Below are positions 15,870-22,145 of a stretch of DNA of 43,506 bases, piece by piece (position 1 is the first letter of the stretch; every line of letters begins with the position of its first letter). This stretch comes from Streptococcus suis. GTDB taxonomy: Bacteria; Bacillota; Bacilli; Lactobacillales; Streptococcaceae. The DNA lies in contig NZ_WCJE01000016.1 in assembly GCF_016743335.1 (NCBI RefSeq), positions 1 through 43,506 of the forward strand, written 5' to 3'. A model generated the notes under the pieces. It worked only from the letters and a program-made list of their open reading frames with translations, had not been told where the DNA came from and made no database searches. The translations under genes and the position numbers were made by a program.

Positions 15870-17012
15870 CTACCTTACTTTCTGTGTGTTTTGATAAATT
15901 TGTTTGAAAATCGTGAGGAATTGTTCGATTTGCCCCATATCGTTGTCATCGTCCAAGCTGATACGGACGGCAGTTTGAGCCAACTTCTGCGGAACACCCA
16001 TAGCAATCAGTGTTCCAGCCGGTTTTCCAGCCTTGGACGAGCAGGCTGAGGTTGTCGAAATGTAAATCTGGTGGTCTTCAAAGGCATGGACAATGACCTC
16101 GCCACGGATATTTTTAATCCCGAAAGTGACGATGCTTGGCACAAAGTCCTCCAGTCCAGAAAAGACTGTCACATCAGCATATTTGCCCAATTCATCCACC
16201 AGTATCTGCTTCATAGCTGCCAGTCGCCTCTGGCTATCTGTTGCCTTATCCAGGGTCAAGCGGAGCGCCTTAGCTGTCGCGGCGATACCTGCCACATTTT
16301 CAGTTGTTGAGCGTTTATCGCTTTCCTGTCCTCCCCCTGTCAATAGCGGAGCGATTTTCTTGCCAGCTTTGATATAGACGAAACCTACTCCTCTGACAGA
16401 GTGGAATTTGTGACCTGAAAAACTAGCAAAATCAACTCGTTCTGTCAAATACCGTTCCGTTGGTACCTTGCCGATAGCCTGCACAGCATCCACATGGAAG
16501 GAAATAGTTGGCTTATCAGCTAAGAGCTGGGAGATTTCCTGAATGGGCTGAATAGCACCAATTTCATTATTAACAGCCATGATAGAAACCAGTGTGGTAT
16601 CTGGACGAATCAAGCTTTCTAAGGCTGAAACATCCACAAAACCTTGGGCATTGACCGGAGCCAAATCGACCTCAAAGCCTTGCGTTTTGAGCCAAAGTGC
16701 TGACTCTTTTACCGCTGGATGCTCAATAGCTGACACAATGATGTGCTTGCCCAGATGGGCCCTCTCAAATGCCACTCCCTTGATGACCCAGTTGTCACCT
16801 TCCGTACCACCTGAGGTGAAAAAGATTTCTTTGCTATCCTGGCCAAGCAATTCTGCGATTTGCTTGCGAGATGCTTCTAAAATACGGGTTGCCTGACTGC
16901 CTAGGTTATGGAGACTGGATGGGTTACCCCAAATTTTTGTCGCCACTTCCGTATAGGTCTTGAGAACTTCTGGATAGACCTGAGTCGTGGCTGCATTGTC
17001 AAAATAAATCAT
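15870..17012 (-). CDS. Cysteine desulfurase partner of ThiI (NifZ/IscS-like)
   Basis: This 380-residue PLP enzyme starts [16 protein letters not shown]. The PLP Lys is in [15 protein letters not shown] and the catalytic Cys loop is [15 protein letters not shown]. It removes sulfur from cysteine and transfers it as persulfide. Its one-base spacing to thiI matches the NifZ-ThiI pair of Bacillus, so tRNA thiolation is its likely main task rather than Fe-S assembly. RBS AAAGGAATATAAAAA precedes the ATG. The promoter is TTGCCG-18-TAAAAT with extended TG. Confidence 0.93.
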   Translation of the reverse strand: MIYFDNAATTQVYPEVLKTYTEVATKIWGNPSSLHNLGSQATRILEASRKQIAELLGQDSKEIFFTSGGTEGDNWVIKGVAFERAHLGKHIIVSAIEHPAVKESALWLKTQGFEVDLAPVNAQGFVDVSALESLIRPDTTLVSIMAVNNEIGAIQPIQEISQLLADKPTISFHVDAVQAIGKVPTERYLTERVDFASFSGHKFHSVRGVGFVYIKAGKKIAPLLTGGGQESDKRSTTENVAGIAATAKALRLTLDKATDSQRRLAAMKQILVDELGKYADVTVFSGLEDFVPSIVTFGIKNIRGEVIVHAFEDHQIYISTTSACSSKAGKPAGTLIAMGVPQKLAQTAVRISLDDDNDMGQIEQFLTIFKQIYQNTQKVR

Positions 17013-17042
17013 TTTTTATATTCCTTTTATTGCAATAGTCCT

Positions 17043-17105
17043 ATTTTATCATGTTTTCATGCCTTTCGGCAATCTTTAAGATAGTTTTAAACTTCCTATC
17101 TTAAA
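17043..17105. promoter_or_regulatory. Overlapping divergent promoters with a 10-bp inverted repeat
   Basis: The minus-strand promoter of the desulfurase is TTGCCG (17072-17067), 18 bases, TAAAAT (17048-17043). A plausible plus-strand promoter is TTTTCA (17054-17059), 17 bases, TAAGAT (17077-17082). The perfect inverted repeat TTTAAGATAG/CTATCTTAAA (17075-17084, 17096-17105) covers the plus-strand -10 and start region and could be an operator or an mRNA hairpin. Confidence 0.5.
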
Positions 17106-17124
17106 CTAAAGGTGGAGGTACATC

Positions 17125-17538
17125 ATGAATACACGTAAGAATACAAATAAAAAACCAGCTGATTTAACTAATTTTCAAAAATATTTAACCTTTATCGGGT
17201 CTATTTTAGGGATTATCACTGCCTGCATCACTATCTACACCTTTACAGCAAAACCTGCAACATCCTCAACATCTCCAAGTACTACCATTTCATCATCCAG
17301 TGCCACTAGTCCCAGCCAATCATCAAGCGACAATCCGTTAACAGAAGTACAAGATTTAACAAGTTCAAGCTCCGAAACAACATCCTCAACCCAAACCGAG
17401 ACCAGCTCTTCAGTAGAGTCTACTGTCTCTTCCTCGTCTACAGAAACGTCTGCTACCCAAGCTTCGGAGACAAGGACAGAAACCAGTACTGATACAGAGG
17501 TAACTAGTGGGGCATCCGAAACGACTTCTAATCAATAG
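17125..17538 (+). CDS. Ser/Thr-rich single-pass membrane-anchored protein
   Basis: The protein has 137 residues. A short basic N-terminus (NTRKNTNKK) is followed by one membrane segment (about 22-42, LTFIGSILGIITACITIYTF). The outer part of about 95 residues is composed almost only of Ser, Thr, Glu and Ala. It has no LPXTG motif. The composition suggests an extended, possibly glycosylated surface stalk. RBS GGAGG lies close to the ATG. I do not recognise a functional domain. Confidence 0.75.
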   Translation: MNTRKNTNKKPADLTNFQKYLTFIGSILGIITACITIYTFTAKPATSSTSPSTTISSSSATSPSQSSSDNPLTEVQDLTSSSSETTSSTQTETSSSVESTVSSSSTETSATQASETRTETSTDTEVTSGASETTSNQ

Positions 17539-17549
17539 CACAAAAATAT

Positions 17550-17578
17550 TTGTTTTACTTTCTTGGATTTGATATACT
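17550..17578 (+). promoter_or_regulatory. Promoter of the 17597 gene
   Basis: TTGTTT (17550-17555), a 17-base spacer and TATACT (17573-17578) with extended TGA lie 18 bases before the ATG; an AGGAG RBS follows. Confidence 0.6.
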
Positions 17579-17596
17579 AAATCTAGGAGATGCTGT

Positions 17597-18187
17597 ATGA
17601 AATACTTCATTCTAAAAACGCCGATTTTCGTTTGGCTACTGATTTTTGCGCTTATACAAATCTTTGCCTTATCGTCATTTTTACCAGAACCATTTGATAC
17701 TCGTTCATTGCTCCCCATGGGAGTATTGACCGGTTGTTCAATCAGGGGTTCCAGTGAAGTTAAAGACCAGGATGGTCAGTATGCTCCATTTAAGTACTTA
17801 TGGTGGGTGATACTAGGATGGACTGTAATCGGTATTCTATTTGGTATCACTATAAAAGCACCACTAGAATTGCACATTGCCCTGATTGTACATGCAATCG
17901 CAGGAGGAATAGGCTACCGCCTTATTGAACGTTATGCAGTTTATCGCTATCATTATTTACAAACTAAAAGGGAGCGGGAAAGAACTCGACTGGTCAAAAA
18001 AAGAGTTCGTCTTCCCGCCCCCGCACAGTTGATTAGGTCAGATTTGGAGTGTAAAACACGAACAAATCTGCCAATCAACTACTGCGCTGAGATGTCGACA
18101 CGAACCCTGAGAAGCGAGGTTGATCTTTTTGCCCAGCCTCTTTTTATTAATTATAATCTATTCCTTAACGCATCAATATCCGCTTGA
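17597..18187 (+). CDS. Small integral membrane protein with a repeat-derived C-terminus
   Basis: The ORF is 196 codons. Residues 1-125 form a plausible membrane protein with about three or four hydrophobic segments (VWLLIFALIQIFALSSFL, YLWWVILGWTVIGILFGI, IALIVHAIAGGIGY). From about residue 125 the reading frame runs through a compound inverted-repeat element (17970-18080) and ends inside the 3' end of the convergent aldolase gene (37-base overlap). That tail is probably not ancestral protein: the original end was likely near YRYHYLQ and was replaced when the element inserted. Function unknown. Confidence 0.6.
   Translation: MKYFILKTPIFVWLLIFALIQIFALSSFLPEPFDTRSLLPMGVLTGCSIRGSSEVKDQDGQYAPFKYLWWVILGWTVIGILFGITIKAPLELHIALIVHAIAGGIGYRLIERYAVYRYHYLQTKRERERTRLVKKRVRLPAPAQLIRSDLECKTRTNLPINYCAEMSTRTLRSEVDLFAQPLFINYNLFLNASISA
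17970..18145. repeat. Compound inverted-repeat (MITE-like) element
   Basis: There are two consecutive hairpins. The first pairs GGGAGCGGGAA plus GAACTC (17970-17987) with GAGTTC plus TTCCCGCCCCC (18003-18022). The second (18027-18080) is triple-nested: AGTTGATT/AATCAACT, CAGATTTG/CAAATCTG and GTGT/ACAC. A third GC-rich part follows to about 18145, with GAGG/CCTC before a T-run. The arrangement looks like a dispersed non-coding streptococcal repeat, which I associate with S. suis genomes but cannot verify here. Confidence 0.65.
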
Positions 18188-19179
18188 CTAGTTGACCAGC
18201 TGGTCGCAAAGCGGATGATACTGTGACTATCGTCGTATTTCTCCCAGAAGCCATAGGCAATTCCAGCTTCTGTCAATCTAGCCAATTCTTCATTCTTAAC
18301 AATAACAAATTGCTGATTGGTCGGTGATTTGAGATAGAATTGAAAACCTTTCTCTTCCAGAATCTGGGTCAGTTGCTCTGCCATTGCGATAGCATGACGC
18401 CCCACTTCAAGATACAAGTCATCAGTAAATAAGCAATCAAACTGGACACCTGTCACTCTTCCTTTCGCCAACAAGGCACCATGGTGTTTGACAACCGATA
18501 CGAAATTCTTAGGCTGGTTGTTCTTTGTAAATACCAAAGCTTCCCCCATCAAGGCACCGAGTTTTGTACCACCAATGTAGAAAACATCTGTCAGCTCTGC
18601 AATTGTCTTCAAATCAAGATCCGTTTCACGAGCAGCAAGCCCATAACCCAAGCGAGCACCGTCTAAAAAGAGCGGAATATTATGCTGTTGGCAAACTTTG
18701 GACAAATCTTCTAGCTCTGTTTTGCTATAAAGCGTACCATATTCAGTCGGGTGGGAAATATAAACCATTCCTGGATGAACCATGTGAGCATGATTAGCAT
18801 CTGCGTAGAAATCGGAAATATAGTTCTCAACTTCACTTGCGGCAAGTTTGCCATCCGTATGCGGTAAGACCAACACCTTATGGCCTGTAAATTCAATTGC
18901 CCCCGCTTCATGAACTGCAATATGACCAGTATCCGCTGCAATGACTCCTTCATAGGAAGCTAACATAGACGAAATGACAATTTGATTGGTCTGCGTGCCA
19001 CCTGCTAAAAACGTAACTTGTGCATGAGGACAGTCCGTAGCAAGTCTGATTTTTTCGATAGCAGATTCAGTATATTTATCAGTGCCATATCCAGATAAAC
19101 CTTCTTGGTTGCTTGCAACTAGGGCTTCTAGCAAGGCGGGATGGGCACCTTTGTTATAGTCATTTTCAAAATGTAACAT
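18151..19179 (-). CDS. Low-specificity threonine aldolase (PLP)
   Basis: This 342-residue fold-type I PLP enzyme of the beta-eliminating lyase/threonine aldolase family cleaves threonine or allo-threonine to glycine and acetaldehyde. Marks are the N-terminal FENDYNKGAHPALLEAL, GLSGYGTDKY, the AGGTQTNQIV cofactor-phosphate segment, LDGARLGYGLA and the PLP Lys in IGGTKLGA. It is the last chromosomal gene before the prophage. The promoter region is short and lies next to a strong terminator (19209-19232). RBS AAGGAGG. Confidence 0.92.
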   Translation of the reverse strand: MLHFENDYNKGAHPALLEALVASNQEGLSGYGTDKYTESAIEKIRLATDCPHAQVTFLAGGTQTNQIVISSMLASYEGVIAADTGHIAVHEAGAIEFTGHKVLVLPHTDGKLAASEVENYISDFYADANHAHMVHPGMVYISHPTEYGTLYSKTELEDLSKVCQQHNIPLFLDGARLGYGLAARETDLDLKTIAELTDVFYIGGTKLGALMGEALVFTKNNQPKNFVSVVKHHGALLAKGRVTGVQFDCLFTDDLYLEVGRHAIAMAEQLTQILEEKGFQFYLKSPTNQQFVIVKNEELARLTEAGIAYGFWEKYDDSHSIIRFATSWSTSQADIDALRNRL

Positions 19180-19208
19180 ATCATAGCCTCCTTGATATAA
19201 TATAACAA

Positions 19209-19232
19209 AAAAGCCTGTTAATGCAGGCTTTT
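19209..19232 (-). terminator. Strong terminator insulating the aldolase from the prophage
   Basis: AAAAGCCTG/CAGGCTTTT form a 9-bp stem with a 6-base loop. On the minus strand a run of T follows. It stops transcripts arriving from hicAB before the aldolase gene and may mark the chromosome-prophage boundary. Confidence 0.8.
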
Positions 19233-19353
19233 CACTTTAGTCCACCCTGAGGGGACAGGATATAAAATCATGTAGTGATATGATACCAAAATATGTAAAT
19301 TTAAGCAATTTTTTGCTACATTTTCGACCTATTCATACTCATTTTTTCAAACT

Positions 19354-19372
19354 TTTGGGGCGAATTTGGGGC
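19354..19372. repeat. Tandem TTTGGGGC repeats near the presumed left attachment end
   Basis: TTTGGGGC occurs at 19354-19361 and 19365-19372, 11 bases (one helical turn) apart, between the chromosomal aldolase region and hicB. This spacing is typical of integrase arm-type sites. The att core itself cannot be fixed without the other prophage end. Confidence 0.45.
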
Positions 19373-19379
19373 AAGAATT

Positions 19380-19784
19380 CTATACCTGCAATTCCTCACG
19401 AATTGCTTTTTGCAATAGTTGGCTAAAATTGATTTTGTTTTCTTTTCCAACTTCGACAAGCCAGCTTGGTAGTGTGACGGTCTTATTGACAATTTTAGAG
19501 CGTTCACGCTCACGGACAAGTTCGGTATCAACAGAGATAGCCTGAATCACATCATCATCGCTTGCTAGGTTGCTTGCAAGTGCTTTGAATGATGATGGTT
19601 TAGGAAATTCTTTACCCTCGTCTTCGAACATGATGGTATAGATTTCAAGAACTTCACGAGCGTTGAAAATAGCTTCGCTTAGATTGTCAGCTTCGCTAAA
19701 TGCTCCAGGGAAATCAGGGAAAGAAATGCTGTAGCCACCATTTTCCTTATCTGCTTCAAACAATGCTAAATAATTATATTTCAT
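19380..19784 (-). CDS. hicB: HicB-family antitoxin
   Basis: The protein has 134 residues. The N-terminal partial RNase-H-like HicB fold is YLALFEADKENGGYSISFPDFPGAFSEADNL then EAIFNAREVLEIY. The C-terminal part (about 99-134) resembles a ribbon-helix-helix domain (NKTVTLPSWLVEVGKENKINFSQLLQKA). It should bind HicA and repress hicAB. The gene follows hicA by 59 bases; that interval has two GC-rich hairpins and no clear Shine-Dalgarno before the ATG, which is odd for an antitoxin. Confidence 0.87.
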   Translation of the reverse strand: MKYNYLALFEADKENGGYSISFPDFPGAFSEADNLSEAIFNAREVLEIYTIMFEDEGKEFPKPSSFKALASNLASDDDVIQAISVDTELVRERERSKIVNKTVTLPSWLVEVGKENKINFSQLLQKAIREELQV

Positions 19785-19811
19785 AATGATAGATTAAGCC
19801 AATGATCAGAG

Positions 19812-19858
19812 TAACCCCTTTAGGGGTACAGGGAGGAGTGCCCTCACTCCCCATACAA
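19812..19858 (-). other. Two hairpins between hicA and hicB
   Basis: On the minus strand GGAGTG/CACTCC (overlapping the last hicA codons) and ACCCC-TAAA-GGGGT form adjacent stems. They may tune hicB translation or protect the toxin mRNA end. Confidence 0.45.
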
Positions 19859-20029
19859 GACTTTGAGAATGTTGCTTAGTGTGCCTGGTCTGTAATCCTT
19901 TTCTTTTGGTTTAGGTATCGTCACTGTCCGTCCGTCTGGATGTTTCCAAACCTCGTGAGACCCTTTCCCAAAGTCAGTTTTACTAAAACCTTGCATCTTA
20001 GCAATCTTCTTAAGCTCTCGCTCTGTCAT
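19844..20029 (-). CDS. hicA: HicA-family mRNA interferase toxin
   Basis: This 61-residue toxin has the dsRNA-binding-like HicA fold. It shows the catalytic His (H25) in GKGSHEVWKHPDG, a TVTIP strand and the C-terminal RPGTLSNILK helix that define the family. It cleaves mRNA when HicB is limiting. RBS AAAGGAG precedes the ATG. It is transcribed first, with hicB second, from a strong promoter at 20061-20089. It is an accessory (moron-type) module at the left end of the prophage. Confidence 0.88.
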   Translation of the reverse strand: MTERELKKIAKMQGFSKTDFGKGSHEVWKHPDGRTVTIPKPKEKDYRPGTLSNILKVLYGE

Positions 20030-20060
20030 TGGCTTATCTCCTTTCCTTATCTTTAATTAT

Positions 20061-20089
20061 GTTATACACTTGTTTGAAACACTTGTCAA
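20061..20089 (-). promoter_or_regulatory. hicAB promoter with direct-repeat operator
   Basis: TTGACA (20089-20084) and TATAAC (20066-20061) are 17 bases apart on the minus strand. On the plus strand ACACTTGT occurs twice (20066-20073, 20079-20086), filling the spacer and touching both hexamers; this is a candidate HicB site. Confidence 0.75.
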
Positions 20090-20139
20090 CTATAAACACG
20101 TATTTTTTACAAATGTTTTTCGTTTTTGTCATTTTGCCC

Positions 20140-20227
20140 ATTTTGAGCAAATAGAAATCAAATCTCGCAACCATTATTGACAAAATGGCGATTTTGAACG
20201 AATAGGCTACTGTATTTTACTGTATTT
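20140..20227. repeat. Short repeats upstream of hicAB
   Basis: ATTTTGAGCAAATAG (20140-20154) and ATTTTGAACGAATAG (20191-20205) match at 13 of 15 positions. TACTGTATTT occurs twice in perfect tandem (20208-20227). They lie between the type III-like locus terminator and the hicAB promoter; function unknown. Confidence 0.5.
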
Positions 20228-20236
20228 TTGACAACA

Positions 20237-20264
20237 AAAAAGCCCCCAGCAAACGCTGAGGGGT
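20237..20264 (-). terminator. Terminator after the ToxN-like gene and its downstream RNA
   Basis: On the minus strand CCCCTCAGC, GTTT and GCTGGGGG form a strong GC-rich stem followed by CTTTTTT. Confidence 0.88.
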
Positions 20265-20276
20265 TCTGAAATACAA

Positions 20277-20354
20277 TGATAGCGGTTGGGCGGCGTATCC
20301 AACATCTCAGGTACTCTCTCGAGTGCGTCAGGAGCCTTTCTGGCCTCGCTATCA
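20277..20354 (-). ncRNA. Candidate cloverleaf-like structured RNA (RNA-B)
   Basis: The first base after the toxin stop codon begins an 8-bp closing stem TGATAGCG/CGCTATCA (20277-20284 with 20347-20354). Inside are three hairpins: GGCC-AGAAA-GGCT, ACTC-GAGA-GAGT with a GNRA loop, and GTTGG/CCAAC (20285-20303). The size (about 76-78 nt) and cloverleaf form resemble tRNA, but there is no T-loop or D-loop consensus. Part of it resembles the RNA upstream of the toxin. Confidence 0.5.
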
Positions 20355-20870
20355 CTATTTTAAATAATCTTTCTCGGAAATAGTTTTCAGACGCTCTTTA
20401 TAATTGACAAAGGTTGAAAACTTAAAACGTTTAGGGTCTGTTAGTTTGTGAATATCCTTATCCGATACAGCTTTATTAAAATCAACAATAACTTTAATAA
20501 GTTTATTGATAATCATTTTATCGTTATCCATCAACTTATAGTAGTCTGTCACCTCTCGCAATCGAAAGTTAGTATTCAAAAGATATTTCTTATCTTCCAA
20601 AATAAGAGATTTCCCTAAATCCAATCCTTCGACATACCCTACCCTGTTTGACGGGCGCAATTTATACTTTAACTGATACCTTTTTGGCATATAACTACGC
20701 AGGGGAATAAGGAAAGTCAATTCTTGGATTTGCACCAAAACAATCGCAAAACCACGACCTTTATTCAAGATTTTCTTACTTTGAAAATCATAATCCATAG
20801 CTTGGATAATATCAAAATCTTTACACATTTGTAAATCAATTTGACCAAGTTTCAATCTCTTACTCTTCAT
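20355..20870 (-). CDS. Candidate type III toxin (ToxN/AbiQ/TenpN-like endoribonuclease)
   Basis: The protein has 171 residues, the size of ToxN/AbiQ-family toxins. The region GRGFAIVLVQIQELTFLIPLRS followed by GLDLGKSLILEDKKYL follows the family pattern: an N-terminal barrel strand, then IPLRS, then a GLD-x-x-K-x-hydrophobic strand, as I recall for TenpN-type members. The C-terminal half is helical and Lys-rich. The upstream arrangement (strong promoter, structured RNA, Rho-independent terminator 14 bases before the start codon) is the type III layout, in which read-through expresses the toxin and the RNA inhibits it. The RBS (GGTAGGTGTAG) is weak. Family assignment rests on pattern and context, not on a search. 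Confidence 0.62.
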   Translation of the reverse strand: MKSKRLKLGQIDLQMCKDFDIIQAMDYDFQSKKILNKGRGFAIVLVQIQELTFLIPLRSYMPKRYQLKYKLRPSNRVGYVEGLDLGKSLILEDKKYLLNTNFRLREVTDYYKLMDNDKMIINKLIKVIVDFNKAVSDKDIHKLTDPKRFKFSTFVNYKERLKTISEKDYLK

Positions 20871-20883
20871 CTACACCTACCAC

Positions 20884-20915
20884 AAAAAAATCCTACCAAC
20901 GGGATATTGGCAGGA
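20884..20915 (-). terminator. Terminator between the antitoxin RNA and the toxin gene
   Basis: On the minus strand TCCTGCCAA, a 7-base loop and TTGGTAGGA pair (one G-U) and are followed by TTTTTTT. It would limit toxin-gene transcription to read-through. Confidence 0.88.
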
Positions 20916-21040
20916 CGCATTTCCAATGGGATACTTCTGTTAACGAGCGCGTCCCTCCGCCCCCTCATTGCCACAAGGCATGGGTTTAACGACAAGCGAT
21001 GTCGGAACATAGAAAGGAGGTGTTTAAACCGTTTCTGTTC
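20884..21040 (-). ncRNA. Candidate antitoxin RNA of the type III-like module (RNA-A)
   Basis: This is a transcribed, non-coding stretch of about 155 nt between promoter and terminator. It contains CGACA-TCGCT-TGTCG and TGCC-TTGT-GGCA hairpins, a GGACGC/GCGTCC long-range stem (20954-20949 with 20918-20913) and an ATTGG/CCAAT stem. TATCCC[A/G]TTGG occurs twice, 27 bases apart (20933-20923, 20906-20896). Clear multi-copy 34-45-nt repeats of classic ToxI RNAs are absent. Confidence 0.55.
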
Positions 21041-21046
21041 ACAATT

Positions 21047-21076
21047 ATTATTCCACACATCCCTATATTTTGTCAA
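21047..21076 (-). promoter_or_regulatory. Strong promoter of the type III-like module
   Basis: TTGACA (21076-21071) and AATAAT (21052-21047) are 18 bases apart on the minus strand, with an extended TGG before the -10. It starts transcription independently of the phage late operon, just after the endolysin terminator. Confidence 0.75.
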
Positions 21077-21093
21077 GAAAAATCTTCGCAAAC

Positions 21094-21119
21094 AAAAAAG
21101 CCCAGCAGACCGCTGGGCT
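21094..21119 (-). terminator. End of the phage late operon (after the endolysin)
   Basis: On the minus strand AGCCCAGC, GGTCT and GCTGGGCT form a perfect 8-bp stem followed by TTTTTTG, four bases after the endolysin stop. Confidence 0.9.
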
Positions 21120-21123
21120 GAAA

Positions 21124-21810
21124 TTATTTTAGACCTTTGATTAGTTTGTTAACTGTCTCGTCATCCAAGCGGTCTAGATTTGACTTGTGTTGGAAATTAT
21201 CAAAAGTCGCTTGGGAGATTTGCATATGTGGTACACCCTTGTCCCAAAATGCGACAGGGTCTTTTGCGTCAAGCAAAGCGTAAAATGTACCGCCTGCAAC
21301 TAATGCAATCCCTCGTCCTGGTGCTGAAATTGTAAACATATCTTGTTCCTCTACTTTCTTTTCTTCTGGTTGTTCTACTTCTACTTCATACGGTGGATAA
21401 AACCAACCCACCAATTGGCTAATTCGTTGACTAGCATACTGGGCAGGGCTACCAACATAGAGATTACCTGCCAAGTTTTGTTCTACGGTCTGGGCAATAT
21501 CACCATCTACACCGATGATAACGCCTGTATGCCCATAATTGACACCATCACTGGCCCAGTAATTCTTGATAAAGACTGCGCCAGGTCTTGGACGGGCTGA
21601 TGTCGGCAACCGATGTACCTCAAAACCAACTTGTTCAGCCGAATCTAACAAATCAATGGCATTGCCCCATAAGGGTTTGCCAAAAAATTTTCCGCAAATC
21701 CAATTTGGCAAGTCCACACATTGCATACCGTATGCTCCGTCATAGTTCACGCCTGCACCACGATTGGCCAGGTCAGTGACGAACATGACGGCTTCATTCG
21801 CTGTTGTCAT
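21124..21810 (-). CDS. Phage endolysin with CHAP domain
   Basis: This 228-residue lysin has an N-terminal CHAP amidase/endopeptidase domain. The catalytic Cys31 is in GMQCVDLPNW, His94 in YGHTGVIIG, and TVEQN supplies the third polar residue. A short linker rich in Glu and Lys (about 150-165) leads to a compact C-terminal segment that may bind the wall. The start at 21810 follows AAGGGAG and overlaps the holin gene by 17 bases; a longer in-frame start lacks an RBS. It cuts peptidoglycan at lysis after release by the holin. Confidence 0.9.
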   Translation of the reverse strand: MTTANEAVMFVTDLANRGAGVNYDGAYGMQCVDLPNWICGKFFGKPLWGNAIDLLDSAEQVGFEVHRLPTSARPRPGAVFIKNYWASDGVNYGHTGVIIGVDGDIAQTVEQNLAGNLYVGSPAQYASQRISQLVGWFYPPYEVEVEQPEEKKVEEQDMFTISAPGRGIALVAGGTFYALLDAKDPVAFWDKGVPHMQISQATFDNFQHKSNLDRLDDETVNKLIKGLK

Positions 21811-22144
21811 TTTCTTCTCCCTTCCAACTATCATTCATCTGTTTTACAGCTGATTCAATAAAGGTTTCCAACTGCGTTTCGGTCATGTAAATGTTGTATT
21901 TGGCAAGCTGGCTATTTATACGACGCTTAGCCATGTCTAACTTATCGACGTGCTTATCTTGGTCTAATTTGGTAATCTGCTCAACAGCATTAACCGCATT
22001 GCGCGCCAAAATCTCTGTGATTTCAATGGCTCGTTTTCCGCCTTTGGCAATCAGATACTTCTTGATTTCGTGGATTATTACACCAGCAACAATGCCGAAA
22101 ATCCCAGTTGCTGTGCCAAAAATAAGCTCTGTTAAATGATTCAT
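21794..22144 (-). CDS. Phage holin (LL-H type)
   Basis: The protein has 116 residues: one N-terminal membrane segment (about 8-27, FGTATGIFGIVAGVIIHEI) and a charged helical remainder with GKRAIEITEILARNAVNAVEQI and a final IESAV segment. This matches the LL-H holin family in layout. Position directly before the endolysin supports a role in membrane permeabilisation. Confidence 0.8.
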   Translation of the reverse strand: MNHLTELIFGTATGIFGIVAGVIIHEIKKYLIAKGGKRAIEITEILARNAVNAVEQITKLDQDKHVDKLDMAKRRINSQLAKYNIYMTETQLETFIESAVKQMNDSWKGEENDNSE

Positions 22145-22145
22145 C

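Noticed and set aside
20277..20354. A tRNA gene
   Set aside because: The cloverleaf-like fold and size fit, but the T-arm loop lacks the GTTCRANNC pattern, the D-loop lacks GG, and no plausible anticodon loop is present.
20940..20990. SAM-type riboswitch upstream of the 171-residue gene
   Set aside because: GCGGAGGGAC resembles part of the S-box core, but the remaining conserved parts and the four-way junction are absent, and the downstream gene is not sulfur metabolism.
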